A DNA stretch of 64,000 bases from Nostoc sp. PCC 7524 (GTDB lineage Bacteria; Cyanobacteriota; Cyanobacteriia; Cyanobacteriales; Nostocaceae): NCBI RefSeq assembly GCF_000316645.1, contig NC_019684.1, positions 2,819,501 to 2,883,500 on the forward strand. Direction: 5' to 3'. Under the pieces are notes generated by a model that saw only the letters and a list, made by a program, of their open reading frames with translations, searched no databases and had not been told where the DNA came from. The position numbers were made by a program, and so were the translations under genes. Shown here piece after piece: positions 49,206-57,535 of this stretch. Positions within the stretch are counted from its first letter, which is position 1. Each line of letters starts with the position of its first letter.

Positions 49206-49556
49206 TCAACCCTTGAGTTTGTTTAAAGTAGCAACTAATATACTTTGCATTTCCTCAACTTCATTTAATACGGGAGTGAAAAGGTCTTTATCAGCTAAAT
49301 CTACTTCTTTGGCAATGATTAATTGCGTATCAAGTTCTCTCAAAGAACCTAGCGCAATATGTAAAAACTGGATATATTCTGGTTTGGAACGCCTACCATA
49401 GCCTTCAGCTATATTAGACGCTACAGATACGGATGAACGGCGTATTTGACTAGTTAAACCGTACAATTCTGACTGAGGAAATAGGCGGGTAAATTTATAA
49501 CAATTGATAGCAAGTTGAACTGCCCTTTGCCAGATAAACTGATTTCTATAACTCAT
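49206..49556 (-). CDS. Four-helix-bundle protein (23S rRNA intervening-sequence type), IS passenger
   Basis: A 116-aa all-helical protein of the family named after proteins encoded in 23S rRNA intervening sequences. Markers are IWQRAVQLAINCYKFTRLFP, YGLTSQIRRSSVSVASNIAE with GYGR, YIQFLHIALGSLRELDTQLI and VEEMQSILVATLNKL. Its molecular role is unclear; the family is also linked to retron-like or diversity-generating elements, where it binds nucleic acid. Here it is the second gene of an ISL3 element, with no Shine-Dalgarno seen, and may be expressed from the transposase transcript. Confidence 0.88.
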   Translation of the reverse strand: MSYRNQFIWQRAVQLAINCYKFTRLFPQSELYGLTSQIRRSSVSVASNIAEGYGRRSKPEYIQFLHIALGSLRELDTQLIIAKEVDLADKDLFTPVLNEVEEMQSILVATLNKLKG

Positions 49557-49588
49557 ATAATCAAGTGTAAATTGTCAAAATTTTCTTT

Positions 49589-51301
49589 TCAAATAGCCAA
49601 CAGAAATCGTCGTTCTAGTAAGTCTATCTTGGCGCGACCATACATCTGCCGTTTTAACATTTTCAGTCGATTAATATGCCCTTCAACTGGGCCATTACTA
49701 ACTGACATAGTTACACCTGCTTTCACAGCATCGTAGTCAGACTCTAAACTAACAGCAAAGGAGCGCAACAAAGAAACCAAGCTGTTTTTAGCTTTGTTTA
49801 ACCAAGCATCGAGCTGCTCAGGCAGGCGTTGACGCACAAGAGATGCAAACTGTTGTGCTAGTTCAATAGCTGACTTCAAATCCGAATGGGCTTTTTGTAG
49901 TTGAGCGATGACTTCACGCTCATTAGGCTGTATTAATTCTGGTCGTCGCAAGACTAAAGCTGTGACGCGACTGGGGGTGAGAGGACGATGGGCGCAAGAG
50001 CTAACCCTGGGGGAAGCGTTTTTTCTTGAACCTTTTGCTGGCTCAAATCCGGGCAAGGTCTTGAGATAACGAGTGAAGCGAGCGACCGTGGCATAACTAC
50101 CGGTATAGCCGCAGGTGCGAATTTCTTCAAACAGTTCTTGGGTGTTGTGGTTCCCGCTATTCCAGCGACTGAGGAGGTAATCATGATAAGGGTTGAGAAG
50201 ACTCAGACCGTGGTCGCTACGTTCACGACGTTCGGTAAAAGTTGAGCTACGCAAGTAATTGAATACGGTAGTTTTAGAAACTCCCAGCTCTTGAGCGATT
50301 GCTAGCCCTGATAAGCCAATAGACCGCAGTCTCCAAACTTGCTCATGGATTTCTCTGCGTCTATCCCGTGCTTTGGCGGATTGAACTTTTCTTTTTAAAG
50401 ATGTGTTTTGGGGAAACCTTGGCACAACTGGACTCTTATTAGTCTCAGCAATCATGGAAAGGTTGTTTGCTGTTTCCACCTCTAAATGCACTTTAGTATC
50501 AGTATTAAAGACTTGTTTTTCCACTTCTTTTAGTGTTTTGGCGTGATTACCAAAGACTTGATAAAGCGTTTGAGATAAGTTCTGCAATAGATGAAAGCGG
50601 TCTGCAACTTGAATGGCTTCTGGCGCACCTTGGCGAATACCACTTTCATAAGTTTTTGACCGATCTCGTGAGACGACTTTGACACCAGGGTGAGCTTTTA
50701 ACCATTCTGCCAAAGTTTCAGCCTTTGCATCTTTGAGTAGAGCAATTGGTCGTCTGCGTTCGAGATCAATTAGTGCTGTGCCGTAAGTTTTACATTTACG
50801 AAAACAAAAGTCGTCTACCCCAAGAGTATGTGGCGTTACGATGGGTGGTAGTGGAATTGAGCGGACTAAATTTAATAGCGTGTTGCGAGAAACTTTTATC
50901 CCCAAGTCCTGTGAGAGTCTTACCCCTGCTGCACCACCATTAGCTAAACCAATCGCACTCAGTCTTTGAGCTAAACGTAGAGTTCTTCTCGCCCAAGGTG
51001 CGGTAACATTGGTCAGCCTTTCTGCAAAAATGCGCCGTTTACACAATTTATTAAGGCAAAAAAACTTCCGCACCCTTAACTGTAAAGTAATGCTGTAATC
51101 AGCCCAGGGTAAATCTGCTAACTTTCGCTCATAGCGACTATGAATTTTATGAGTTGGTTGGTTACAAACTGGACAATTAACTACTCTATTGATAGCAGAA
51201 ACAATCAACTTTATCTGAGTTTTTATCTCGTCAAGAATGCAATTTTCAAGTTTCAGGTTTGCTGAATCTGGTAATAGATAACTTAGCACTGACATAACCA
51301 A
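49589..51301 (-). CDS. ISL3-family transposase
   Basis: A 570-aa transposase, on the long side for ISL3. The N-terminal zinc fingers are CPVCNQPTHKIHSRY and FFCLNKLCKRRIFAERL. Central DDE landmarks are LGVDDFCFRKCKTYGTALID (first Asp), VVSRDRSKTYESGIRQGAPE with AIQVADRFHLLQNL (second Asp), and near the end SNGPVEGHINRLKMLKRQMY (Glu). A helix-turn-helix insert (GLSGLAIAQELGVSKTTVFN) stands in the middle. The frame is intact, so the element may be mobile. Confidence 0.94.
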   Translation of the reverse strand: MVMSVLSYLLPDSANLKLENCILDEIKTQIKLIVSAINRVVNCPVCNQPTHKIHSRYERKLADLPWADYSITLQLRVRKFFCLNKLCKRRIFAERLTNVTAPWARRTLRLAQRLSAIGLANGGAAGVRLSQDLGIKVSRNTLLNLVRSIPLPPIVTPHTLGVDDFCFRKCKTYGTALIDLERRRPIALLKDAKAETLAEWLKAHPGVKVVSRDRSKTYESGIRQGAPEAIQVADRFHLLQNLSQTLYQVFGNHAKTLKEVEKQVFNTDTKVHLEVETANNLSMIAETNKSPVVPRFPQNTSLKRKVQSAKARDRRREIHEQVWRLRSIGLSGLAIAQELGVSKTTVFNYLRSSTFTERRERSDHGLSLLNPYHDYLLSRWNSGNHNTQELFEEIRTCGYTGSYATVARFTRYLKTLPGFEPAKGSRKNASPRVSSCAHRPLTPSRVTALVLRRPELIQPNEREVIAQLQKAHSDLKSAIELAQQFASLVRQRLPEQLDAWLNKAKNSLVSLLRSFAVSLESDYDAVKAGVTMSVSNGPVEGHINRLKMLKRQMYGRAKIDLLERRFLLAI

Positions 51302-51433
51302 GCTGAGGCTTATCCCTCAAATGTTTGATGGAGTGAAGTTTGACGTATCTCAATTATATCTTTCTAACTTCTGCCTTCTGCCTTCTGCCCTCTGCCTTCC
51401 CCCAACCAAGATCACCAAAAGTTGCCAAGAACC

Positions 51434-51724
51434 ATTTTATCATTCAGTTCTCCAAGAAATGCCTTGAGTAGTAGACCGAGAGAGTTCCGTATTAGTATTG
51501 CCTCTTTTGACCTGTTAGATATTCCATCTGCCTCACTCGGTTTAGTTGACAGTCCCTACGCTCGCAACGGTTTTACGGAGTGTTACAATTGCGCCCCATT
51601 TAATGCCGGTCTCCCTGGAGCTTTCTTATCTTCTATTCCTGTTTCTGTTCCTGAGCCTGCCAGTATTGCCGGATTGGCATTGATCGGAATTGCCATTACA
51701 ACTACACGTCGCAAACTACAGTAA
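51434..51724 (+). pseudogene. PEP-CTERM protein, C-terminal part (split by the ISL3 element)
   Basis: The continuation of 48812-49116 in the same frame after the 8-bp duplication: ILSFSSPRNALSSRPREFRI, then RNGFTECYNCAPFNAGLPGA, ending in the sorting signal VPEPASIAGLALIGIAITTT and a basic tail. It has no start codon of its own apart from a TTG in the inverted repeat. Loss of the signal peptide means the fragment can no longer be exported. Confidence 0.87.
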
Positions 51725-51749
51725 TACTACAATGGTGAATATTAAGTAG

Positions 51750-51813
51750 GGTGTGTTACGGCTATGCAAGGATTTCGGAACGTAAGAGAGTGAGAATTAG
51801 CCGTAACGCACCA
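51750..51813. repeat. Palindromic element GGTGTGTTACGGCTA ... TAGCCGTAACGCACC
   Basis: 15-bp arms with one mismatch around a 34-base interior, between the split PEP-CTERM gene and the toxin remnant. It is similar in architecture to the 38952 and 57370 elements but has different sequence. Confidence 0.7.
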
Positions 51814-51855
51814 ACCACCGATCGCTCTGATATTTCCTAGCTACAATACCTGATG

Positions 51856-51952
51856 TTAAATTTCAAGATTTCTTTGTTTCCAGTAATTTGGTTTGCGCTT
51901 ACCATGAGCTATTGCTATAATCCAAATCACTTCTTCAAGCTCCGTATAAACT
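51856..51952 (-). pseudogene. RelE/ParE-type toxin, C-terminal remnant
   Basis: After the antitoxin stop, an open frame without a start encodes VYTELEEVIWIIAIAHGKRK followed by PNYWKQRNLEI. This matches the last strands of RelE/ParE toxins, where the ending I-x-A-h-x-H-x-x-R-x-P-x-Y-W is typical. The N-terminal two thirds are missing, so the toxin is dead. The frame continues upstream into the antitoxin gene (out of frame with it), suggesting a deletion that joined the two genes. Confidence 0.75.
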
Positions 51953-52171
51953 TCACGAATACTTTTCTCGTAACTCTTCAAAAACTTGATATATTGGCTC
52001 TCCAATAACTGTGTTGCAATTAATATCTTCCAACCTTTTACTTAATTCCGTATCCCAAACAGTTTCTAAATCATCATCTAGAGAATGAATTAAAAAGTAA
52101 GCAATTTCAGCACGTTCTTTTGCAGAAAGCTGAGAAAGTTCAAGTTTAAGTTTTTCGGCAGTTTCACTCAT
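51953..52171 (-). CDS. Antitoxin of the putative addiction module component family
   Basis: A 72-aa protein typical of the small antitoxins paired with RelE/ParE toxins: MSETAEKLKLELSQLSAKER, AEIAYFLIHSLDD and ETVWDTELSKRLEDI. The start at 52171 is family-like; the seven codons upstream are probably not used. The partner toxin just downstream is truncated, leaving a solitary antitoxin that may still repress its own promoter or neutralise a related toxin elsewhere. Confidence 0.8.
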   Translation of the reverse strand: MSETAEKLKLELSQLSAKERAEIAYFLIHSLDDDLETVWDTELSKRLEDINCNTVIGEPIYQVFEELREKYS

Positions 52172-52309
52172 ATTTTGGAGTCTTCCCAACAATTCTAATT
52201 ATAAGCTCAACTATCCGAGCATCACTGATTTAGGAAACTCTCAAAAATACATTATTCCGCTTCAAGTCATTGAGTGGTAAACAATAGTAATAGTGTTCCA
52301 CCAACTTCC

Positions 52310-53821
52310 TCAACCCAAAAACAGTTTATACGCCGGATTTTGGCTTTCATCCCAATACTGGTAGCCAAGGGTATCTAGAAACCCTTGCCATTCCTCCATT
52401 TCCTGGGGTGGTACTTGCATTCCTACCACAATGCGTCCATAATCTGCGCCGTTGTTGCGGTAGTGGAACATACTAATATTCCAGTTGGGACTCATGGAAG
52501 CTACAAACTTCATTAATGCACCGGGGCGTTCGGGAAACTCAAAACGGTAGAGTAATTCATTATGTGCCAGGGGAGAATGTCCGCCAACCATGTGCCGTAG
52601 ATGCAGTTTTGTCAGTTCATCATCGGTTAAGTCGATAGTTTGAAAACCACAATTTTCAAAGGTTTCTACCATCTTGGCTCTCTCAGCACGGTTTTGAATT
52701 TGCATCCCGACAAAAATATGGGCGATTTTCTCGTCAGCGATGCGGTAGTTAAACTCTGTCAGGTTGCGTCTGCCAATACATTCACAAAATTTATGCAGAC
52801 TGCCTGGTGTTTCGGGAATAGTGACTGCAAAGATGGCTTCGCGGCGTTCTCCAAATTCGGCTCGTTCAGCAACAAAGCGCAAACGATCAAAATTCATATT
52901 TGCACCGCAGGCGACGGCTATTAAGGTTTGTCCTTGGATTTGCTCCCGTTCTACGTAAGCTTTAGCGCCGGCGATCGCCAATGCTCCGGCAGGTTCTAAA
53001 ATTGAACGGGTATCCTCAAACACATCTTTAATCGCGGCACAGGTGTCATCTGTATCCACCAAAATAATGTCGTCTACATATTCTTGACACAACCGAAAGG
53101 TTTCTTCCCCAACTTCCCGCACAGCGACACCATCAGCAAATAAACCCACCTGCGACAACCTTACCCGTTTGCCTGCTTTTAATGATTGGTGCATGGCATC
53201 AGCATCTACTGGTTCTACACCAATAATTTTGATTTCGGGGCGGATGCGTTTGACATAAGCCGCAATCCCAGCAATTAAGCCACCGCCACCAATAGCTACA
53301 AATATGGCATGGATGGGTTGCTGATATTGGCGTAAAATTTCCATGCCAATAGTTCCCTGCCCTGCAATCACATGAGGATCATCAAAAGGGTGAATGAAGC
53401 TTAAACCCTTTTCTGCTTCTAGTTGTCGGGCGTAGGTATAGGCATCATCATAGGTATCTCCATGCAAAACTACCTCGCCGCCTCGTGCTTTGACTGCATC
53501 CACCTTGACTTGAGGCGTAGTTACAGGCATGACGATAATGGCTCTAGTTCCTAACCGCTTTGCACCCAAAGCCACACCTTGAGCATGGTTGCCAGCCGAT
53601 GCGGCAATTACACCTTGTGCCAGTAAATCTGGTGCTAGGTTGGCCATCTTGTTGTAAGCACCGCGCAGTTTGAAGGAAAATACAGACTGCATATCTTCGC
53701 GCTTCAACAAGAGTTGATTATTCAGTCTGGCAGAAAGATTAGGGGCATATTCCAGAGGGGATTCCTGGGCAACATCATACACACGAGCAGTCAGAATTTG
53801 TACCAGGTAGTCGCAAAGCAT
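52310..53821 (-). CDS. ilvA: Threonine ammonia-lyase, biosynthetic
   Basis: This PLP enzyme makes 2-oxobutanoate from threonine, the first step of isoleucine synthesis. The 503-aa product has the PLP lysine in SVFSFKLRGAYNKMANL, the Ser/Gly loop ASAGNHAQGVALGAKRLG, the phosphate-binding GGGGLIAGIAAY and two C-terminal ACT-like regulatory domains (IFAVTIPETPGSLHKFCECI, YRFEFPERPGALMKFVASM) for isoleucine/valine control. The length fits E. coli IlvA (514). I prefer the start MLCDYLVQILTARVYD four codons in; both Met are possible. Confidence 0.95.
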   Translation of the reverse strand: MLCDYLVQILTARVYDVAQESPLEYAPNLSARLNNQLLLKREDMQSVFSFKLRGAYNKMANLAPDLLAQGVIAASAGNHAQGVALGAKRLGTRAIIVMPVTTPQVKVDAVKARGGEVVLHGDTYDDAYTYARQLEAEKGLSFIHPFDDPHVIAGQGTIGMEILRQYQQPIHAIFVAIGGGGLIAGIAAYVKRIRPEIKIIGVEPVDADAMHQSLKAGKRVRLSQVGLFADGVAVREVGEETFRLCQEYVDDIILVDTDDTCAAIKDVFEDTRSILEPAGALAIAGAKAYVEREQIQGQTLIAVACGANMNFDRLRFVAERAEFGERREAIFAVTIPETPGSLHKFCECIGRRNLTEFNYRIADEKIAHIFVGMQIQNRAERAKMVETFENCGFQTIDLTDDELTKLHLRHMVGGHSPLAHNELLYRFEFPERPGALMKFVASMSPNWNISMFHYRNNGADYGRIVVGMQVPPQEMEEWQGFLDTLGYQYWDESQNPAYKLFLG

Positions 53822-53923
53822 GGGGTAGAACAAATGAGCAATTGCTGGATAAACCCTAATTTTACGTTAATTGTGTCCCCATACTGTCGTGTTTATGAGC
53901 GATCGCTGACAGATAATCATCTT

Positions 53924-53953
53924 CTTGTAGAGACGCGATTCATTGCGTCTCCC
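53924..53953. repeat. GTAGAGACG-family palindrome
   Basis: TTGTAGAGACGCGATTCATTGCGTCTC has arms GAGACGC and GCGTCTC. It sits in the spacer between two minus-strand genes and belongs to the same family as 4236-4267 and 41306-41336. Confidence 0.65.
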
Positions 53954-53964
53954 ACAGTATGCGT

Positions 53965-54984
53965 TTAAATCTTGCGTTTTTTGTCTAAACCCTGGAGCAA
54001 TTTACCTACGTACAATTCAAATTCGCTGGTGCGTCTTTGTTTAGATTGAATAATCTGCCAGCTATCGGGGAAATTAATCACAAAATTACCGATTTGAACA
54101 CCCAAAGGTTTTAAATGTCCTCCGGCTAAGGTTTCCTGAAAATCTACCGGTGGTTTGTGGAATTTATTAATAAACCAATTAACAGTTTCTTTGGCAATTT
54201 TATCAGAATTAAACTGCACTAATCCTAATAAATTAAATAGATCCGTAGCTTTGATTAATTCGTAAGTTTCGTCAGGGCTAGGTTTAACACCCCATCCTAA
54301 TTTATCAATAAAGTTGGCTAAAATTGGGGGAATTGCGCTATCAGTTCCGCTATTTACGGGAGCTAACAGTATAGAAGGCTGACCTTTGATGAACGGGCTG
54401 GAAAATATATTAGCTTGTTTTTTACCAAGATAATAACTAATTAATTGGGTAGCTTTCTTATCTTCTGCCTCAAGTTCATGAATTAGGTTTTTAATGTCTG
54501 AAACAATGCGCTGAATTTTAGCCTCGTTTTTGGCTTTGTCTGATGTATTGCTGGTTGCTAATACCATCTGCCGAATCCTTGCTTCTAATTGTTCAGGCTT
54601 TTCGGCTAAGTCGGTAAAACCTTCTAAAAGAGCAATATATTTACAACCTATACTATGCCCCATCCAAAAGAAATTTTTATCGTTGAGATAGATGTGATAG
54701 TCATAGTTGGCTAACTTCGCCATTCTGACAAGTTCTGGTGTGATTTCGTATTGTTCTTTGATGAGAAATCCCGCTTCTACATAATGGTTAAAAGTAAAAT
54801 TGAATGGTAAAAGGATAATAGTATATCCACTGTTAAATAAATATTGCAACAAATAACGGTAGAAAAACATGGGGCCAAAAGTACCAAAGAAAGCCCCACC
54901 AATAAATTGAATTACCCCTTTGGGTTGGGGATGTAAAGCTACCCAACTATGAGAAACAGGTTGAAATCTCAGTTTTTGATTCAT
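53965..54984 (-). CDS. DUF1350 protein (alpha/beta-hydrolase-like)
   Basis: A 339-aa protein of a family conserved in cyanobacteria and plastids. The opening (HSWVALHPQPKGVIQFIGGA, FFGTFGPMFFYRYLLQYLF) and the nucleophile-elbow-like MGHSIGCKYIALLEGF are characteristic. The G-H-S-x-G sequence suggests a serine hydrolase with Ser in that motif, but no activity has been shown that I know of. A long charged insertion (about residues 145-185) and a C-terminal segment with ETLAGGHLKPLGVQIGNF, perhaps supplying His, follow. It appears to be a single gene. Confidence 0.83.
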   Translation of the reverse strand: MNQKLRFQPVSHSWVALHPQPKGVIQFIGGAFFGTFGPMFFYRYLLQYLFNSGYTIILLPFNFTFNHYVEAGFLIKEQYEITPELVRMAKLANYDYHIYLNDKNFFWMGHSIGCKYIALLEGFTDLAEKPEQLEARIRQMVLATSNTSDKAKNEAKIQRIVSDIKNLIHELEAEDKKATQLISYYLGKKQANIFSSPFIKGQPSILLAPVNSGTDSAIPPILANFIDKLGWGVKPSPDETYELIKATDLFNLLGLVQFNSDKIAKETVNWFINKFHKPPVDFQETLAGGHLKPLGVQIGNFVINFPDSWQIIQSKQRRTSEFELYVGKLLQGLDKKRKI

Positions 54985-55351
54985 AATTTTCTATGCCTAA
55001 AAATTTTTCTCATTTGCTTTGTCAATTCCCTGATGTTTCCAGCTATGTTTCTCGATGATCACAAGTAGCGATCGCCTATGGGCTGAATAACTTCACAGAA
55101 CTGTGATTAGAACAAATACTGATACAGCACCTAAGCTGACAGTTCCAGAAATGTACTTATAGTAGGTGACAGGTGACAGACTTGAAAGCCTTTGAGTGTA
55201 ACGGTTTTATGATTGCTTGATGCCCTAATCTATAAGGCAACTGCTATTTTTGCTGAAAAATAGAAAGTGGGGAGTAGGGAACAATGCCCAATGACTGCTA
55301 CTAAAGCGAAAATAGCAATATCAGCAGTCTAGCTAAAGCAGGTATGCAACA
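54985..55351. other. Divergent intergenic region
   Basis: 367 bases with one HIP1 site and an AGGTGACAGGTGACAG direct repeat near 55165. I see no other structure. Confidence 0.4.
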
Positions 55352-57265
55352 ATGGTGCGTTTAAATCTGTGGCAGTGGGTAGTTTTGGCAACACCAATCG
55401 CCGCCATAATCATTTTCTTAGTGGTAGCGGCTGGAATGCAGATCCATGAGTGGGGAATCAATTGGATCTGGGGTGTGTTCACTCTGGTATTTTTAGGTTG
55501 GCGTTGGTTGTTGGTGCGGTGGACTCAACCTGTAATTACACAAGTAGAAGCTGCATTAGCCGAAGTCAGAGTAGAACTAGAAACTCAAATTGAGAATCCT
55601 ACCACACCAGTCAGTGGTGATATGACAAAGCAAGCAGAAGCCGCATTGCAAGAAATTCTCACCGTGGCTCAAAGCGATCGCCCCATTTGGGAAGACTGGC
55701 AAACTTTTTGGCAACGCTGTCAAGAGTTAGTAGTGGCGATCGCCCATATCTACCATCCAGAGGTGCAGTATCCTTTACTTAATATCTACGTTCCCCAAGC
55801 TTACGGACTAATTCGGGGTACGGTGGATGATTTAGATCAGTGGATGCAAAAGTTATCACCCGCTCTTAATCAGGTAACGGTAGGGCAAGCTTACCAAGCC
55901 TACGAAGTCTACCGCAAGTTAGAACCATCTGTACGGAAGGCTTGGCGGGCGTGGAGTTGGGCGCAGTGGCTATTAAATCCTGTGGCGGCAGTAGCTAACC
56001 GTGCTACTCAAGGGTACTCCAATCAAGCTAATCAGCAATTATTGGGGAATTTGGGGCAATTACTGCGAGAAGCGGCGTTGCGGAATTTGTGTAGACAGGC
56101 GATCGCTCTCTACAGTGGTGCAACCATCCCTGTGGAAACGCCCACAGTTTCTACACCAACCTTACCTAAAACTAAAACCCAAACTCTGCAAAACATTCTC
56201 GCTCAAGCTGAACCAGTAGAAAAGGTTGAGCAAAAACCAATCAGTATTCTTTTGGTGGGGAGAACGGGAGCCGGGAAAAGCAGCTTGATTAATACTTTAT
56301 TTCAGGGCGACTTAGCAGCAGTTGATGTTTTACCCAGCACCAACCAAATTCAAAATTATCATTGGCAAACCCAAGACGGTGAAACCCTGCATCTGTGGGA
56401 TACACCAGGATACGAACAAGTCAAACGGGAGGATTTGCGCCAACTGGTGTTAGATTACGCCACTAACGCCGATTTGTTGCTGTTAGTTACTCCTGTGCTT
56501 GATCCCGCCCTGCAAATGGATGTAGATTTTCTGCAAGCCATCAAAGCCACCATTGCAGATATCCCAGCGATCGCTGTCGTCACCCAAGTAGATCGACTGC
56601 GCCCGATTCGAGAATGGCAACCGCCTTATGATTGGCAATGGGGCGAAAAACCAAAGGAAATCGCCATTCGGGAAGCTACAGCCTATCGTGGGGAATTGTT
56701 GGGTGATTTTTGTAATTTAGTCTTACCTGTCGTCACCAGCGAACTCTCAACAGGTAGAATTGCCTGGGGAGTTGATGCTTTATCCTTGGGATTAATGGAG
56801 GCGATCGCACCTGCCAAACAACTCCGCCTAGCCCGCTTTTTGCGTAACCAGGAAGCCCGTACTGTGGCGGCTGCCAAAATTATCGATCATTACACCTTCC
56901 AAATGGCAACCACCCAAGGATTAACAGCACTGCTCAAAAGTCCTGTGCTTCAGTTCATTGCTACATTATCAACTGGCTCTCCGACTTTGGCATACATACT
57001 AGCCGAGCAAATCCCCGTAGAACAGTTACCGATTGTCATAGGTAAACTCCAGATGGCTTATGATTTATTCTCGCTGTTGCGTACAGAAGACTCTAATCCA
57101 CTCAAATTTGACTTATTATCTCTGTGGCCACTACTTGTAGAAAACCCTACCACACCCGATCGCAATGCTTGGGCATTTGGCCACGCCCTTGTAGAATACT
57201 GGACACAGAATTTAACTATAGAACAACTCCGGCAACGCTTTGACTACTATTTGCAACAGATATGA
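55352..57265 (+). CDS. Membrane-anchored Era-like GTPase
   Basis: A 637-aa protein. Two adjoining membrane helices stand at the N-terminus (WVVLATPIAAIIIFLVVAAG, WIWGVFTLVFLGWRWLLV), then a helical region, then a GTPase domain: G1 LLVGRTGAGKSSLI (about 303), G3 WDTPGYEQ (about 350) and a G4 that reads VTQVDRL (about 411), where NKxD or TKxD is usual. So G4 has Gln instead of Lys, as in some dynamin-like or YeeP-type GTPases. A helical C-terminal region (ILAEQIPVEQLPIVIGKLQM) ends it. The role is unknown, perhaps at the cell or thylakoid membrane. Confidence 0.87.
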   Translation: MVRLNLWQWVVLATPIAAIIIFLVVAAGMQIHEWGINWIWGVFTLVFLGWRWLLVRWTQPVITQVEAALAEVRVELETQIENPTTPVSGDMTKQAEAALQEILTVAQSDRPIWEDWQTFWQRCQELVVAIAHIYHPEVQYPLLNIYVPQAYGLIRGTVDDLDQWMQKLSPALNQVTVGQAYQAYEVYRKLEPSVRKAWRAWSWAQWLLNPVAAVANRATQGYSNQANQQLLGNLGQLLREAALRNLCRQAIALYSGATIPVETPTVSTPTLPKTKTQTLQNILAQAEPVEKVEQKPISILLVGRTGAGKSSLINTLFQGDLAAVDVLPSTNQIQNYHWQTQDGETLHLWDTPGYEQVKREDLRQLVLDYATNADLLLLVTPVLDPALQMDVDFLQAIKATIADIPAIAVVTQVDRLRPIREWQPPYDWQWGEKPKEIAIREATAYRGELLGDFCNLVLPVVTSELSTGRIAWGVDALSLGLMEAIAPAKQLRLARFLRNQEARTVAAAKIIDHYTFQMATTQGLTALLKSPVLQFIATLSTGSPTLAYILAEQIPVEQLPIVIGKLQMAYDLFSLLRTEDSNPLKFDLLSLWPLLVENPTTPDRNAWAFGHALVEYWTQNLTIEQLRQRFDYYLQQI

Positions 57266-57369
57266 ATAAATATCCAAAGTGGCTTTACTGACATCAATGC
57301 CTACCCACTGAGCAGTATTTTCCATATTTCACCCTCACAGATAACCTGAATCTTGGTAGATTTTTACAA

Positions 57370-57429
57370 GGGTGTGTCAGTGCGGGAAATCCTAGCTATA
57401 CCAAGAAATTATTCATACTTACGCACCCC
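57370..57429. repeat. MITE-like palindromic element, copy 2
   Basis: A second copy of the element at 38952-39017, with the shared interior CCTAGCTATACCAAGAAATT and ends GGGTGTGTCAGT/ACTTACGCACCC, so its arms have diverged more than in copy 1. Confidence 0.72.
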
Positions 57430-57535
57430 AATACTCATCATTAGTTGTAACAAATTCTGTAACAGCAACATTGTTTCAGGTTCCACTCGTTTAAATTGAT
57501 GAAAAATCTACAGGGAATCCCTGAATAAAGAGTTA

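Larger units (their letters stand above)
49117..51433 (-). mobile_element. ISL3-family element (2317 bp) with a four-helix-bundle passenger gene
   Basis: The terminal inverted repeats of 26 bp start GGTTCTTGGCAACTTTTGG at 49117 and end in the complement at 51433. The element is flanked by an exact 8-bp duplication, ATTTTATC (49109-49116 and 51434-51441), the size known for ISL3. Just inside both repeats lie GGGGGAAGGCAGAGGGCAG-type STRR tracts in inverted order. Inside are the transposase (49589-51301) and, 32 bp downstream on the same strand, a small passenger gene (49206-49556). Confidence 0.93.

Noticed and set aside
51422-51724. A stand-alone 100-aa PEP-CTERM gene with a TTG start
   Set aside because: The TTG lies in the inverted repeat of the ISL3 element; the frame is the continuation of the gene at 48812 and has lost its signal peptide.
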